A stretch of 64,000 nt of DNA, taken from assembly GCA_947623455.1 (NCBI GenBank), contig OX392529.1, forward strand, positions 57,865,186 to 57,929,185, given 5' to 3'. The translations under genes were made by a program, and so were the position numbers. Position 1 is the first letter of the stretch. Each line of letters opens with the position of its first letter. Source of the DNA: Mimachlamys varia. Taxonomy: Eukaryota > Mollusca > Bivalvia > Pectinida > Pectinidae. Of the stretch, positions 12,600 to 24,889 are shown in pieces. The notes below the pieces were generated by a model, which was given only the letters and a program-made list of their open reading frames with translations, was not told the origin of the DNA and searched no databases.

Positions 12600-15500
12600 A
12601 ATTCCACTTAAAAGTTTGTAATGACAAATTATATAATGAAACTCGCAAATAAGCGATATAAACATTTTCCAGGAAATTGTTGCCGCCGCCATTGGTCCCA
12701 TCATAGCTTCGTTTGAATATCATATGATGATTAATTGGCCGCTGAATGACCGCTAGGGGAATAGAGGACTAACTGGGTTACAGTGAAGGTTTACAGACAG
12801 TTTGCCAGTGATGGTGCCAAATCAGGGATGCTTCGGTGGGCAGGAGTAACCAAGGATGAACGATAACATTACACGACCCGTTACCATAGATCAAAATCAT
12901 TGGATGAAGACCAAACGACAGAATGTGGCCGACTGTTACTTATGGTTGTTGTTGGCAATTATCAACGTTGAAAAGTGAACGTAGAACAGGACCGTCAGTG
13001 GACGCAGTGAGATTGGCCTGTTCTAAAACATTGAATTTGAAAAAAAAATGTATTTAGGATTAAGATGTCTGTAAAATATTTGTATCCATTATTTGCGCAA
13101 AAAGCTTTGACACCCACCATAGCGACAACAGAATCAATTTTAATCTTAATGTTTACGGGTGTTGATACACCCATATTTTATTTTTTCAAGCTAATGGAAC
13201 GAACACAATGTATATCCTGTGTTCTTTCCTGTTCACTAATATCACTGTCATTCTGAAGAAAGGGAAACATGACCTTTATTATATTTCTCCCTAACCCCTC
13301 AAAAATGACTTTTCACAAAAGCCTGTCGACAAATTGTTAAGGGAGGTTACTCTCTCATCGATTGAGCACGTCTAACGTCCATTTCCTTCGTAAAATGTTT
13401 ACACAAAATACGAATCGATGAATTCAGATGGAAAGAAATTTAATTTAACACTTGAGTTGCTGTCAGGTTTTTACATTTTTGGTCTCCGAGTGGATTGAAT
13501 TGGGCAATATATTTCTTGTATACTCAATGAGGGCTGCTGGTTTCTGCATGGGTTCGTGTGTTAGTCTAATGAATGCGGAATGTTCTGTTCGGTCGGCGTC
13601 AATAGGATAAATGTCAAAGCGTCCACAGGCGGTACGTGGAGACAGACCTGGGATCGTTACATGGCTAGTGGAGTACGTCGTCTAGATATGACGTCATCAG
13701 ATATTGGATTTATGCCATTGAGCCGGTCAGCCAAACGTTTATGTAGATCAAATAAATAGAATCGTCATTGAATACGAAACAATTTGATAGTTGTTTTCTA
13801 AAAAACGTAGATCGAAAACCGTAAAGAACAGCAAATTGAAAAAGCAGTGTTTACTCGAATGCAATCTTGATAATCAGGCTGCCACCCCCTGGAACATTAA
13901 CACTCGATTCTGCATATTTGTAGCTAGTTTTCTGTATGTTAAATACCTATTTAGACTTGTGATGCTGTATTTCCTCTCAAATACTTATATTGATATTGGA
14001 AAGTAAATAGTTTGGTTTATGATATTCTTCGATTCAATTTAAGAATGATCATACAAGGCAACTATATTCCTTTCAATGGGATTACTGGGCCATAATAATA
14101 TTATCATGTTCAAAGTAACATAATATTACCAAGCCCAATTAATTACTTGTCCAAGCAAAGTCATTCATTTATTTATTTGTTTATTTTTATTATTTCGAGG
14201 AATTAAGGCCCTTGATACATAGAGGCTACCCAATGTTCTCCCGTAAAATATCAAGTATATTTCACGAGTATGGTAGAATTTGTATAATATATAATGACGA
14301 GTGCGAAGCACGCGTGAAAATAATGTTAAAATCTGCCATACGAGTGAAATATATGTGATATTTAAGGGGAAACCATTGAATTGACTTTTTTTATTACATT
14401 TTACGAAGTTTACACAAGTCCGATTCTTTTATTTGCAGTTACAACTGATAGAGTGAGTACCTAAGGCTTATAGTATGTTGATACGCCAAAGGATGACGTT
14501 TTAATTTTTTTCAAAATATAGTAAAAATATAAAAATATGTTGATAAAACCAATAATTATATATCTTTATATATATCTATTTACTTCCAAAACACTATTAA
14601 CGGTTTTGCCACGATTTTGCAAATCTTATAAAAAGTAATGAAAAATTTCAATAAATACCGATTAGCCCATCAACGAGCATTCGTTTGTGTCCCAGGATCA
14701 AGACATTGAAAGCCAAAGTTGACCGCTCCCGATTGGCAAGAATTTTAATGAGCTGACCGGTCACGTGGTACATTTGTACATGTGACGTTATTGAAGCACA
14801 ACTGATTGACTCCGGTAAACTGATCAGTGGTACATTGAAGAAGAAACTTTAGTAGAAAAACGCCTATTGAATTCGACATGCAAGTCGATCTTGATTGTTG
14901 TCAAAGTCTTTTGATTAACAAATAAAAGAAAAAAGAAAATATAGCTATGTAATTGTAAACTTAAGAAAGGTAAAAGGAATTAAAAATATTGTGTTGTTAG
15001 TGTGTATTACACATCCACCACATCCTAACAATAATGATTCTTCAAAGGACCACGGAATTAGTAAAGTCTTTGAAAAGACTATATGATGTTTACAGACACG
15101 TTACCTATTGGTTTTATATATTGTATGTGAATACAGTAGCAACAGACTCGCATAGAGCGGTTGTGAGTATATTACCGGACGGAGCCATTGTCTTGAAATG
15201 GCTTTTTGTAAAACATTTGACAGTACAGACTTTATTTAGCTGGAATCGAATTAAAACGGTATACGGGCTGATTCATGATTATGTGTTCCAAGTTGTACCC
15301 ACAACATGTAAAATTCGCAAATATCAAATCTTCCTTGATTTTAAAATCATGTGGTTTGCTAATACACACTGTACAATAAAATTGTTCGTTAGTCCTTCAG
15401 AAGTATTATATACGTATTATGACATCAACGGTACAGTATGATTTGTGGAGATAATGAAATAAATAAAGACACGGCCAGTTTATGTTTAGTGTCCGACAAA

Positions 15501-16270
15501 CCCCACCACTCTATAACATATACTGTGCAAGTATATGGTAGTAGTATAGCACGTACATATGGAATGCAAAAACTTTAATTCAAATTTTTGAACTGTTCAC
15601 GTAAACAAACAAGTTCTGCCTAGCACCAATAAAGCAGACGCTGTCCCAAATAGATGTGAAGACATGACAGTCTGAATTATTTGTGCTAGATTGAAATATT
15701 GTTTAAAATGTGAACTGAAATCCGTTTGCAAAATAAAAGTTCTTCCCGACTTTTTTTATTTCACTTAATTCTGTAACACAATTGGTAACACCATATTTCA
15801 TGGCGGGGGCATAAAACGCACTGAACCAATTCATCCATGAAGACTCATTTGATCTCTTCAAATTCAAAAGTTGGAAATACAAGCTTATGTTGATAATGTT
15901 CTGGAGGCATTTCTTGCTGAGGATATTTAGACAATAAGACGAGAGGTTTGTCTAGTGTGTTGTTCACAAGGAGTTGGACCTGTTAGGAGAGGAGGACATG
16001 TAAGGTGGCAGAAAAAAGGAAAATAAAAGAAAAGTTGTAATAATAAGAAAGGGATATGGATAAAAGGGATAAAAAAAATTGTGCCGGTATATTGCTATTT
16101 AGAGGATCGGTAATTATATGATCATGAATGCCCTTCGAATTCATTGGTCATAACATTCACACCTCTTAGTAATTACAGGGTAATTAGTACACCTGCCACA
16201 ACTCGCAGGTACAGTGTGTGTAGGTACAACAAATGCCCTTTGGCTAGTAAATCGGACATCGGACCGAAAC
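12600..16270. other. AT-rich intergenic region, no recognised gene
   Basis: Apart from a hairpin at 14236-14390, nothing is recognisable. The longest frame (15034-15441, 135 codons) has no family match I know and an ordinary AT-rich composition. An AATAAA-like string follows it at about 15458, which is not unusual in such AT-rich sequence. Confidence 0.4.
14236..14390. repeat. Foldback hairpin with ACGAGTGCGAAGCAC centre
   Basis: The left arm contains AAAATATCAAGTATATTTCA and GAGTATGG. The right arm carries their imperfect reverse complement, CCATACGAGTGAAATATATG and GATATTTAAG. The central GACGAGTGCGAAGCACGCG separates them. It is probably a short non-autonomous foldback element or its remnant. 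Confidence 0.65.
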
Positions 16271-16276
16271 TAATAA

Positions 16277-16935
16277 AAGGACACAACAGACTCTTCTACA
16301 TCAGCTGCTTACCTCGATCTCTACGACCAACATAGACAGCTTACTACTAAGCTATACGATAAACGTGATGATTTCAATTTTCCGATCGTTAACTTTCCAT
16401 TTCTTGATAGTAACATCCCTGCTTCTCCAACCTATGGTGATTACATGTCGCAATTGATTCGGTATTCCAGAGCTTGCTTTAAATATCGGGATTTTCATGA
16501 TCGATGTCGACTACTGACAATCAAACTAACAACACAAGGATTCGAGAGATGCAGGTTGAGCAGAACTATGGGCAAGTTTTATGATCGCCATCTTTGTCTC
16601 ATTGAGAAATATTCTGTATCTTTAAGTGATATGAAGATGGACGTTTTTGAGTATGCTCATTAGTGTGTTTACTTGTTGTGATTGACAGTGATACTTGGTT
16701 CTCATTTTGAGAACTTGATGTTTACTTGGATGTAACAAAGATTTACGAGGCGGGTGTCGTCGATGAAGCAGAAGATGTTTACTCTTCCGGAACACCTGGT
16801 TTTATTCTCTTGTTCTTTTGCAAGGGTCTCCATGTGAATCTTTCCTTTGTTCATATTTTGCCCCTGGTTTAATCGATTTTGAGTTTTGATTATGATTATG
16901 TTAACGCTTCGGTATTCTCTTATTTATTACCATCA
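16277..16935 (+). pseudogene. Retroelement reverse-transcriptase C-terminal tail, copy 2 (5'-truncated)
   Basis: An uninterrupted frame of 128 codons plus stop runs from 16277 to 16663. It contains KDTTDSSTSAAYLDL, TTKLYDKRDDFNFPIVNFPF, DSNIPASPTYGDYMSQLIRY, RACFKYRDF and GKFYDRHLCLIEKYSVSLSD. The frame starts abruptly without an initiation codon where similarity to copy 1 begins, so it is a 5'-truncated insertion, not a gene. The 3' untranslated tail (GATGAAGCAGAAGA, TTACTCTTCCGGAACACC) is shared with copies 1 and 3 and ends at about 16930. The retroelement clade was not resolved. Confidence 0.8.
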
Positions 16936-17731
16936 TTAGTATGACAGGTAAGGCTACAGGTAATTTTCATAACTGTAAAATCAGATTGTGTAAATTGTAT
17001 CACTGTACTCTAAGCTTGGAGCAGAGACGTCACCGACTAGATTCGAATTGAATGCAAAAATCGGATCATTAATGACGATTGATAATTTAGACCACACAAC
17101 ATGTATTGGTTGCTGCCATTACTTACTCCAAGGAATTAGATGAAAAAGTCCATGCTTACACTTGCAGATAATACATAAATATGTAATGGGAGAGTCAAAA
17201 TAGGTACAGATATCGGATACGTTGTGCCTCAATGACGTCACATATCACCTGACCTAGAATCTCGGTCAAAATATGTATATTCACTAGGCTGATATAAATG
17301 GGGCGTCACCTAGTCTGTCCATTTCCAAACATCGGGAGAGACGGCTATCGGTCACTTCACGTATTGTTGCATCACATGACATTGTAATATGAAGTTATGA
17401 AAAATCGTGGCAATAATCCTTTAAGGTTTTCAATTCCCTTACTTTATATGATTTGATTCTAGAATAACGAAAATATAGTACACAAATAGGGCGCAATGCT
17501 ATTGAACAAAACTTTTTTGTTGAGAAAGATACATTAAAATCATCTACTTGTCAAAGTAAATTGGAAAATACAATGGAAGCTTGTTGCATTTAAGAATATC
17601 CTCATTTATACATTGGATCAAAACAGCAGAGAAATATGTCTTGGGCATTCAGACACATAAAATCAGACAAAAAACCACTCCGCAATGTTGTCACAACTAA
17701 GTCACTACAAAACAGAGGAAATACAGCTTCA

Positions 17732-18345
17732 GATACACATACATATTAGATGTACCACAAGTCAAAACAACAACATACGGCATTATTTATTTTAGATTTG
17801 CAGCAGCTTGCCTTTGGAACAACTTATCAGAAAATTTTAGAACCACAACAAACTTCAGTCACTTCAAATCCTTGCTCTCATCCTGGAACGGAACAACCTG
17901 TGAATGTGCTTTCTGCAAATAGCTCGTACCTAAATGTACATATATATCACCCATATCCATCAGACATCAATTGCTCAGATTCTCTTTTTCCTAGAATTAT
18001 TCCTAAAAAAGCTCGACCTCCTACTGCCATATAATAATAATAATAATACATAATGTAATATACAACATTTGATATAGCGCCCTATCTAGCTAACATAAGC
18101 CACTCTAAAGCGCCATATCACAATAACTTTCTCATCTCCATAGTACATAGACATCTAGTACTATCTGACTTTTAACCCTCTACTTCATTATTTTATATGC
18201 ATTTGTATGTGTATGCATCACTATGTTTTAATGTATTCTGCTATATTTGTATGTCATGACCTATGTATCTTCAGAGCTTATGTTTTTTGTTTTTATACCC
18301 ACCGACTTTAAATAAAATTTATCTTATCTTATCTATCAGATTGGA
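17732..18345 (+). pseudogene. CR1/Jockey-type LINE 3' end with TTATCTTATC tail
   Basis: From about 17740 one frame reads LDVPQVKTTTYG, FRFAAACLWNNLSENFRTT, then NFSHFKSLLSSWNGTTCE and CAFCK-stop. The LWN-L-E-R and F-FKS-L-SWNG words are typical of the C-terminus of CR1/Jockey-like reverse transcriptase proteins. A 3' untranslated region follows with an (ATA)n run near 18030. It ends in a short TCTTATCTTATCT microsatellite at about 18325-18340, the usual tail of such elements. The overlapping 94-codon frame at 17750 is a shadow in another phase. The upstream part is lost. Confidence 0.75.
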
Positions 18346-18373
18346 AAAACTTGCTTCCAAAGAAAATAATTAA

Positions 18374-18757
18374 AGGCCCAATATACGTAACTTTCGGCAA
18401 AACTTGAAGCGAAAATCAAGCCTAATAACTTACTATATTTATAGATTTAGATAAGATTAACTGAAATCAGCAATATTAAAGATGAATTCTTTCGCGGTTA
18501 CCGGTACAGCAGGAGTTGAAACACGCTATTTGTAAACACGCGTCCATTTCGAACCGTCTTATACCTTCGGTTTGTTGTTGAAGTGGGCCCCACCTGAACT
18601 ATTTTCAATTCTTTGGATTTTTTTGTCCAAAGTTTCTTGTTAGGTACCGCTCAGGTTTACTTCGTTTTAGGCTTATTTTTGCATGGTTATCAACTGGATT
18701 TTTTTCGGAATTTTTCAGAATCACGAAAATTTCCCTGAAGTTACGTATATTGGGCCT
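18374..18757. mobile_element. 384-bp MITE with TTAA target duplication
   Basis: Perfect terminal inverted repeats (AGGCCCAATATACGTAACTT at the left, its reverse complement ending at 18757) are flanked on both sides by TTAA (18370-18373 and 18758-18761). TTAA duplications are typical of piggyBac-like transposases. The interior has no coding capacity, so this is a non-autonomous element. Confidence 0.85.
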
Positions 18758-19157
18758 TTAAATCTAGATATTTAAAGTGGCTTTAAAATATAAAATTGGC
18801 AAATATAATCCAATTTATTCCGTTAAAGTCGTACAAGTGTTTTTTCTAGGCCAGCATACGCATGTACTACTAATATATTGTGAAATTCAACAATCAAAGT
18901 ATATAATTGTATCAGTGTCTGAAAAACAGGAGAAGCGAACCTTAATTGTAAGCATTCGTACATACTATGCTTAAGACTCTGCTCTCAAAAGGAAGTCTTA
19001 CAAGTTTTATACATATAAGGACAATCCTTTCACTCACACCTTCATTCAATTGATGCCATATGTATATTCTCCGATAGAATTATGTTTAAGATATACCAAA
19101 AAATAACGTTTTGTCAAGTCTTGTTTTTTTGTTTATATATTCTTCGACTCTAAAGTA

Positions 19158-21806
19158 TTAATCAAATTCCTTCTTAGAGCAGGTGATAGAAAGCGACCTG
19201 TGATCGAGCTTCTGTTTATATATATGAAGCTTTGCTAAAATTACTAACATGTTTATGTTCTTGATGTTGTGGTGACGTAAACCTAGAATTACACTCGTAT
19301 TGGTTAATTGTAGAACAAAACCAGTCTTTAATTCTATCCACATTCTTAAATCTTCCCAAAAATTATCAACTTAACTTTTGGACATTCTCAAAATAAACGA
19401 ATACTTGACTGAACATTTCTATTGCAGAATGAACAGAGTGGGGGGTTCTTAATCTTACTCATGCAAAGATATTTATTTGTAGCTATTATTATGTGTACAA
19501 TCCTTTACTGAAACCATCGGAGTTTGGAGTTGGATGTCGTTTTTACAACAATATATTTATTGTTTTCCACCATAATTGATCATTTTGTACATCAAGATCT
19601 ATTGACCATTTGTCTCGATATCTTGTTATTACATTTAGTTGTTTAATAAAGATTTCGTATACAGAGAGTTCATATTTCTTGTTTGTTAAAACATAATACA
19701 GATAGATAGGGCAATAAGGAAGAATAATAGTGGAGCCTTGATTTCTAAGAAAATTCCAGTTAGCTAGAATTGCATTCCTTATACAATAAAACTCTGTTTA
19801 GTATAGGATGAAAAGAAAATTTCTCACAAAAATCAGCGTATTTCAAACTGAAATCTCCCTGGTCATTCAGCATGTCGTAGACAAAATGTATGCCCTTGTT
19901 TGACCATTGTTTAAGACATACTGATTTGTTATTGATTTAAATCTTCGGATTGAACCATAGTGGTTCATATATAGCACTTTCCTCCATATGTGGGAGGTTG
20001 TAAAAGCAGTGGATATCTGCTTCTTTCCAGAACTGATTTTTAAAGACTATTTTTTCAGAACCGTCTAGGGTTAAGCCTGTATCGTCGGCATATTATGATA
20101 ATTTCATTTCATTAGCCCCGATTTTGAAACCTTTGATTTCTTTGTCGTAACTGATCATTATACCTAAAATTTCTACGCAGATTATGAAAAGATATGGCGA
20201 AATTGGGTCACCTTGTCTGCAACCTCTGCCAATCGTGAAAAACTCTGGGAAGAAGCCATGCTGAGTAACAGACAATGTTGCATTTTTTTGTTAATGTTTA
20301 AATTTTTTATAAAGTTATCAAAATTAAAAACTTTTAATACCTTTTCAAGAAATCCCCGTGATATAGAGTCGAATGCTTTCTCGAAGTCTATCAAAGGAAG
20401 AGACCAGGAGTAGTTTTTGTCCAATAAATCTACCTTTAAGGAATCCTTTTTGGTTTCCGTGGATAATATTATCCAGAACAGGTTTTAAACGTTTTGCTAA
20501 TGCATTTGATAAAATGTTATATGAAACATTCAAAAGAGATATGGGTCTCCAGTTTTCAAATATTCCCTAGGTTTGTTACCCTTCGGCAGTATAGAGACCA
20601 CACCTTGCTTTTGTGTATGTGATAGCTCTCCTTGGTGAAGACGCATTAGAAGGGATTTGGAGATGAAAAATTTTAGGTCGTTCCAAAAGACCTTAAATAA
20701 TTCTACAGTATAACCGTCTGGACCTGGACTTTTCCCATTTTTTAGACTTTTGACTAAACGTGTTATTTCTTCCAACGTAATTGATTGATCTAAGTTATAT
20801 TTATTTGTATCATCAACTTTTGGGACATCATACTTACTAAGTAGAATTTAAAGATCAACATTCTTTAGTTCTTCTTGTTTTTTCATAAAGATTAGAATAG
20901 AAATCTGCTATTTCCTTAAGAATATTTTTATGACTATATATGGGTGTGCCATCATTTAGAATTAGATTAGTCACATTCTTATTTATATAATTACGTTTCT
21001 CTAAATTACAGAAATATTTAGTTGGTTTTTCTCCACACTCTATCTACTTGGCTCTGGCACGGATTAAAAGGCCATTCATGTAATTGTTTCTGAGCTCTTC
21101 TAATTCTGATTTCAAGTCAGACAGGACCTCGTCAAAGACATTATTTTGTGATGAGAAGTCCATAGATAGTTTCTCCGCAGCAATTATTAATTTTTCAAGT
21201 TTAGCACATCTGTCCTTATTTTTTCGTTTCTTATCACCACAGTATGGTATGGTCATAGTTCGAATGTTAAGGAGAATCATCTCAAAGTATATAACTGGTT
21301 GTTTATTATCAGTTGAAATACTGAAGAATCAAATTTCGAGAAACATAGTTCAAACAATCGAGACTGAAATATTGAACAATGTTTAAGTCACCACACAGAA
21401 TGATGAACTCTTCTTCATTGTCATTTATTACTCCTTTTAAATGTTTATAAAAATCTGGGTCATCCTTATTAGGACCATAAATATTGACTATTGTTAACTT
21501 TATCTTGTTTTTAATTTCTAAGTTAAGTAGTATGTAGTTTCCTTCATCCTCTAAATAGTAGAAATTATCTTGTAATCAAAGTTGTTATTTATAAGAATAC
21601 ACAGACACCTGGAGTTATGCCTGCTGTTACTGAATACGCAATCATAACCCCACTGTGCCTTGATAATTTTTTCATCAGTATTAACAAAATGTGTGTCCTG
21701 AAGACAGTAGAGCGAACAGTTTTTTTACTTATATAGCTGAAAATATCTCGATGCTTATTTATATCCCGATGCCCTCTTCAATTTAGGCTCATGATTTGTC
21801 AGCCAT
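19158..21806 (-). pseudogene. LINE ORF2 endonuclease/reverse transcriptase remnant
   Basis: The probable start at about 21806 reads MADKS. After frame shifts come LQDTHFVNTDEKIIKAQWGY and SNSRHNSRCLCILINN, matching the N-terminal endonuclease of L1-type ORF2. The reverse transcriptase follows: VKSLKNGKSPGPDGYTVELF (20775-20530), LKPVLDNIIHGNQKGFLKGR (about 20480), DFEKAFDSISRGFLEKVL (about 20390), GCRQGDPISPYLFIICVEIL (about 20200) and YADDTGLTLDGSE. A stop (TAA at 20094-20096) lies directly before YADDT (20079-20093). The tail (19343-19158) resembles the other element's C-terminus. It is inactive. Confidence 0.85.
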
Positions 21807-23289
21807 GATTACATAACAAGTGGGGGTACATATTAAACAGAATGAGCAAAAAGCACAAACTTACACACAACACACATACACACAAATATACATTAATTAA
21901 TGTTTCCGTTTCGTTCATGGGTTTCTAAGTGTTGGAGCAGATTCACGGAAATAATCTCCCTGTTCAGGTTATTCAAAAACTTATAATTAATAATAATGAG
22001 GTAAAACCATACAAATGGATCTGCCTGCTCGTTATGCAATTTTGAACACTGTGTTAACAATACAGTGTATACTTTGTGTTGTTTACAGTAATTGATCACA
22101 ACTTGCATTCAATATTTGTTCGATGTCCCATCGAGAGTAACCAAAAACATACATTTACCTAATGCATGATATAGACATACTGTAGCTAGTGAGGAGCCAC
22201 TCTCATGTTGGCGAAAATTCAATTAGCCCGCATAATTACTGCACCACCATATAAGATCGTTATAGCACTGTAGTCTGTGCATGACATTTAATATAATGAG
22301 CAATGTAGAATCTTGCAAGTAACCTTGTAATTATTTAGAATAAAAACAGAGTGTCAACATGTATGTGTCAGGCATACCGATGAAATATCATTTTCAAAGA
22401 CCTTGTATGTAAATCTAGTCAGGTGTGACCTGTATGTAAATCTAGTCAGGTGTGACCTGTATGAAGTTATACATCAATATCAACCGATCCGCGATGTGAC
22501 CTCTGTGCAAGTGTCATCAGGTATAACTTGTAGGAGGTAAAGACAAGAAAAATAATAACCATTGTGGCCTGTATGAAGCACATATTTGTTTAATACATAT
22601 CTGCGTCCATTTGTTATGATATTCATATAGCTTAACTTACTCACATCCTTTACTCATGACATCATAATTTGTTTGCCAATTCTTGGTTTGATGGCTATAC
22701 CCAAGCCACGACACTTCAGATATTTGATATAAAAAAATTGAGTGAGACAAGGAGCTGGAGATTTCATCAAGCCAATTTCAGCAGAGTCGTAAGTGGGAAG
22801 ATTGCTAGACTCTTGATATACATTCGTGTGATAAATAAGAAAAACAGGTAATTCTGCTTAATTAGATCGATGGGGCTGCCATTTTACCAAGTATCGTGAT
22901 ATTCGGTTGCACTTTAGATATAACCCAAATATTTTATGAACATTAACTGTAAAGCATATTGTGCAAAATGTTACTGGTAATGATACACAGACCATGCAGA
23001 CAAGCGCTTTCAAGTATAATCCTACCGAACTGTCTTGGTTGTTTTCAGAGTGGTATCATGCACCAACAGGTGTAACCTGTAGGAGTCGTAGACCTATGCG
23101 TAATACCTAAGTGTGCGACATTCATGGATTCTATCCACCAACAGAAAAAAATTGCATCCGAAATGTTTTATAGTAAGGGCTGACCTAAACAATAATATAG
23201 AATGGGGCATCAGGTAGCATGAAAACTGTATGAACCAATGAATGGTTATATTAACCGGCAGAATGTTTTGTGCTAGTTATAATAGTCAG

Positions 23290-24268
23290 TTCCAAAGCTC
23301 GTAAGTTCTTAACGTCGTTCTTCAAACACCACCCATTTAGATTTGTTGTTCTTTCTGAATTCCAGTCTCACACCTTTCACTGATTCACGTATGACTGTCT
23401 GAATGCCTTTCTATTTCCTCATTTTGTATGCGATGCTGGTGAGTCTCGACCGCTCCTTTTTCCATTCGGCTGAGAGACCAGATCTTACCGATTTTCTCGA
23501 CGATCTGTCTATTGATCTTGCTGCAGCGAATACAAAGTTTCTACATTTCATGGTGGTGAATTTAACAATTATGGCGTTGGGTCTAGACCCGTTTGTATCG
23601 TGATTTTGTCGCCAAATTTGGGGATTCTATTAACGTTAGCAACAGAGGAAGGAACAGGGTCGACATCCTCACTGTCTAGCGTCATGTCCACGGACAGAAA
23701 AGACCGCAGTGTATTTTCTATAATTTCATTTTGGGTTTCTTCCACTCCGTAATAAAAGGTTGTATTTTCTGCTGCGAAATTCTTGGTAGGTCAACTGACT
23801 TTCCAAAAACAAAATTCGTTCCTCCATTTTATCAATTGTTGCCTTTTCTACACTTTCGCGTTGGAGTGTTCCGATTTCTTCATTTTCGTAATTTAGACCA
23901 ACTTCTAGATTTTTCACTTTTGCTTCAATGGAGTCTATTTTTTCAAATATGCTGTCAATTCTATTAGTGAGGTTATCGGTTGAAGAAAGAATTAGGTCCC
24001 GCAGCTCACCGTTTGTCACTGTGTTATCGTCACTAGCTCTACCTCATGTGACTTTCGACTACGCGGCCATGATGGATTTAGGCCTACCTGTTACACCTGG
24101 CCGATTTGTAGTTGTATTCTGTGTGTCCTCCTCGGCCGTCACACAACTCCTTAGAAGGTATTTAGATATTAGAAGGGTTGATGATGGTTTAGACGTCATT
24201 CTGGACCCTCTTCCTTTACACTGGGACATTTTCCCGTGAAAAAGTCCTTCACCCACGTGTAGACTCAA
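23290..24268 (-). pseudogene. LINE ORF1-like protein remnant
   Basis: A basic N-terminal piece (from 24268) is followed after a frame change by a heptad-like coiled-coil stretch (24019-23726) with FEKIDSIEAKVKNLEVG and EERILFLESQLTYQE. An RRM-like part follows, ENTLRSFLSVDM and NRIPKFGDKITIQTG. After a one-base shift it continues as RPNAIIVKFTTMKCRNFVFA and AARSIDRSSRKS. The C-terminal words ESVKGVRLEFRKNNKSKW sit near 23311-23390. Coiled coil, RRM and basic C-terminal domain is the L1 ORF1p architecture: a trimeric RNA-binding chaperone. At least two frame breaks are visible. Confidence 0.75.
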
Positions 24269-24282
24269 ACGACATCTTCACT

Positions 24283-24318
24283 AGTGATGATATATATAAG
24301 ATTTCTTATATCATCACT
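24283..24318. repeat. AT-rich hairpin
   Basis: AGTGATGATATATATAAGA is followed by its near reverse complement TCTTATATCATCACT with a very short loop. Further GATGATATAAG copies follow to 24345. It sits at the 5' border of the LINE, so it may mark the insertion site or an older microsatellite target. Confidence 0.7.
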
Positions 24319-24889
24319 GATTATGATATAAGCAGTGATGATATAAGTTTTATCAAATTGATATTTTCTTATATTTCACTGGCAAAAATGTAACAAAATC
24401 GAGTTCTCGGAAATGTTTTGGGTTTGAATTTATTCCTGAGTTTTCTATTTGTAAGATGCACATTACTTATGTAACATGATGTAAATTACTTTCGTAAATT
24501 AATTATCTAAGATTGTCGTAAATTAGTTATCTAAGGTTTTCGTAAATTAATTATGTAAGGTTTTCGTAGCAGATTCTGCTAAAATATGTAACTTCCTCTG
24601 GTGTACACTAGCTTTCACAAGACGATACAAATAATTTAAGAATTTGTAAATATTCGTCGAATACTAGAAGTACTTGATCAATATTACCAAATTATGTACA
24701 GCAGTATTGCCTTTACAGAAAATGACGGTCCTTGATTATTGATTAACCCAAAATAGATTATTTTCGCTGTTCATTTGCTTCGCGTCGCCATTTGCAACGA
24801 TATGATCATGAAATACCGCCGAAAATGTAAAGTCACCGTTCTAGAAATTAACGTCTAAGGTATTCCTTACAACATAATACATTGTTGTT

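Larger units (their letters stand above)
19158..24268 (-). mobile_element. Near-complete, decayed L1/Tx1-like LINE
   Basis: The minus strand carries remnants in the expected 5' to 3' order: an ORF1 nucleic-acid-binding protein (24268-23290), an apurinic-like endonuclease start (about 21806), a reverse transcriptase (20775-20040) and a C-terminal tail (to 19158). The length of about 5.1 kb is near that of a full L1-type element. The stretch 21850-23290 between the ORFs has no recognisable coding and may include later insertions. Many stops and frameshifts show inactivity. The second L1/Tx1 fragment at 9901-11757 is related but not identical. Confidence 0.8.

Noticed and set aside
15034..15441. 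135-codon open frame on the plus strand
   Set aside because: There is no recognised family, no splice or promoter support and an AT-rich composition like its surroundings. It remains possible but not supportable.
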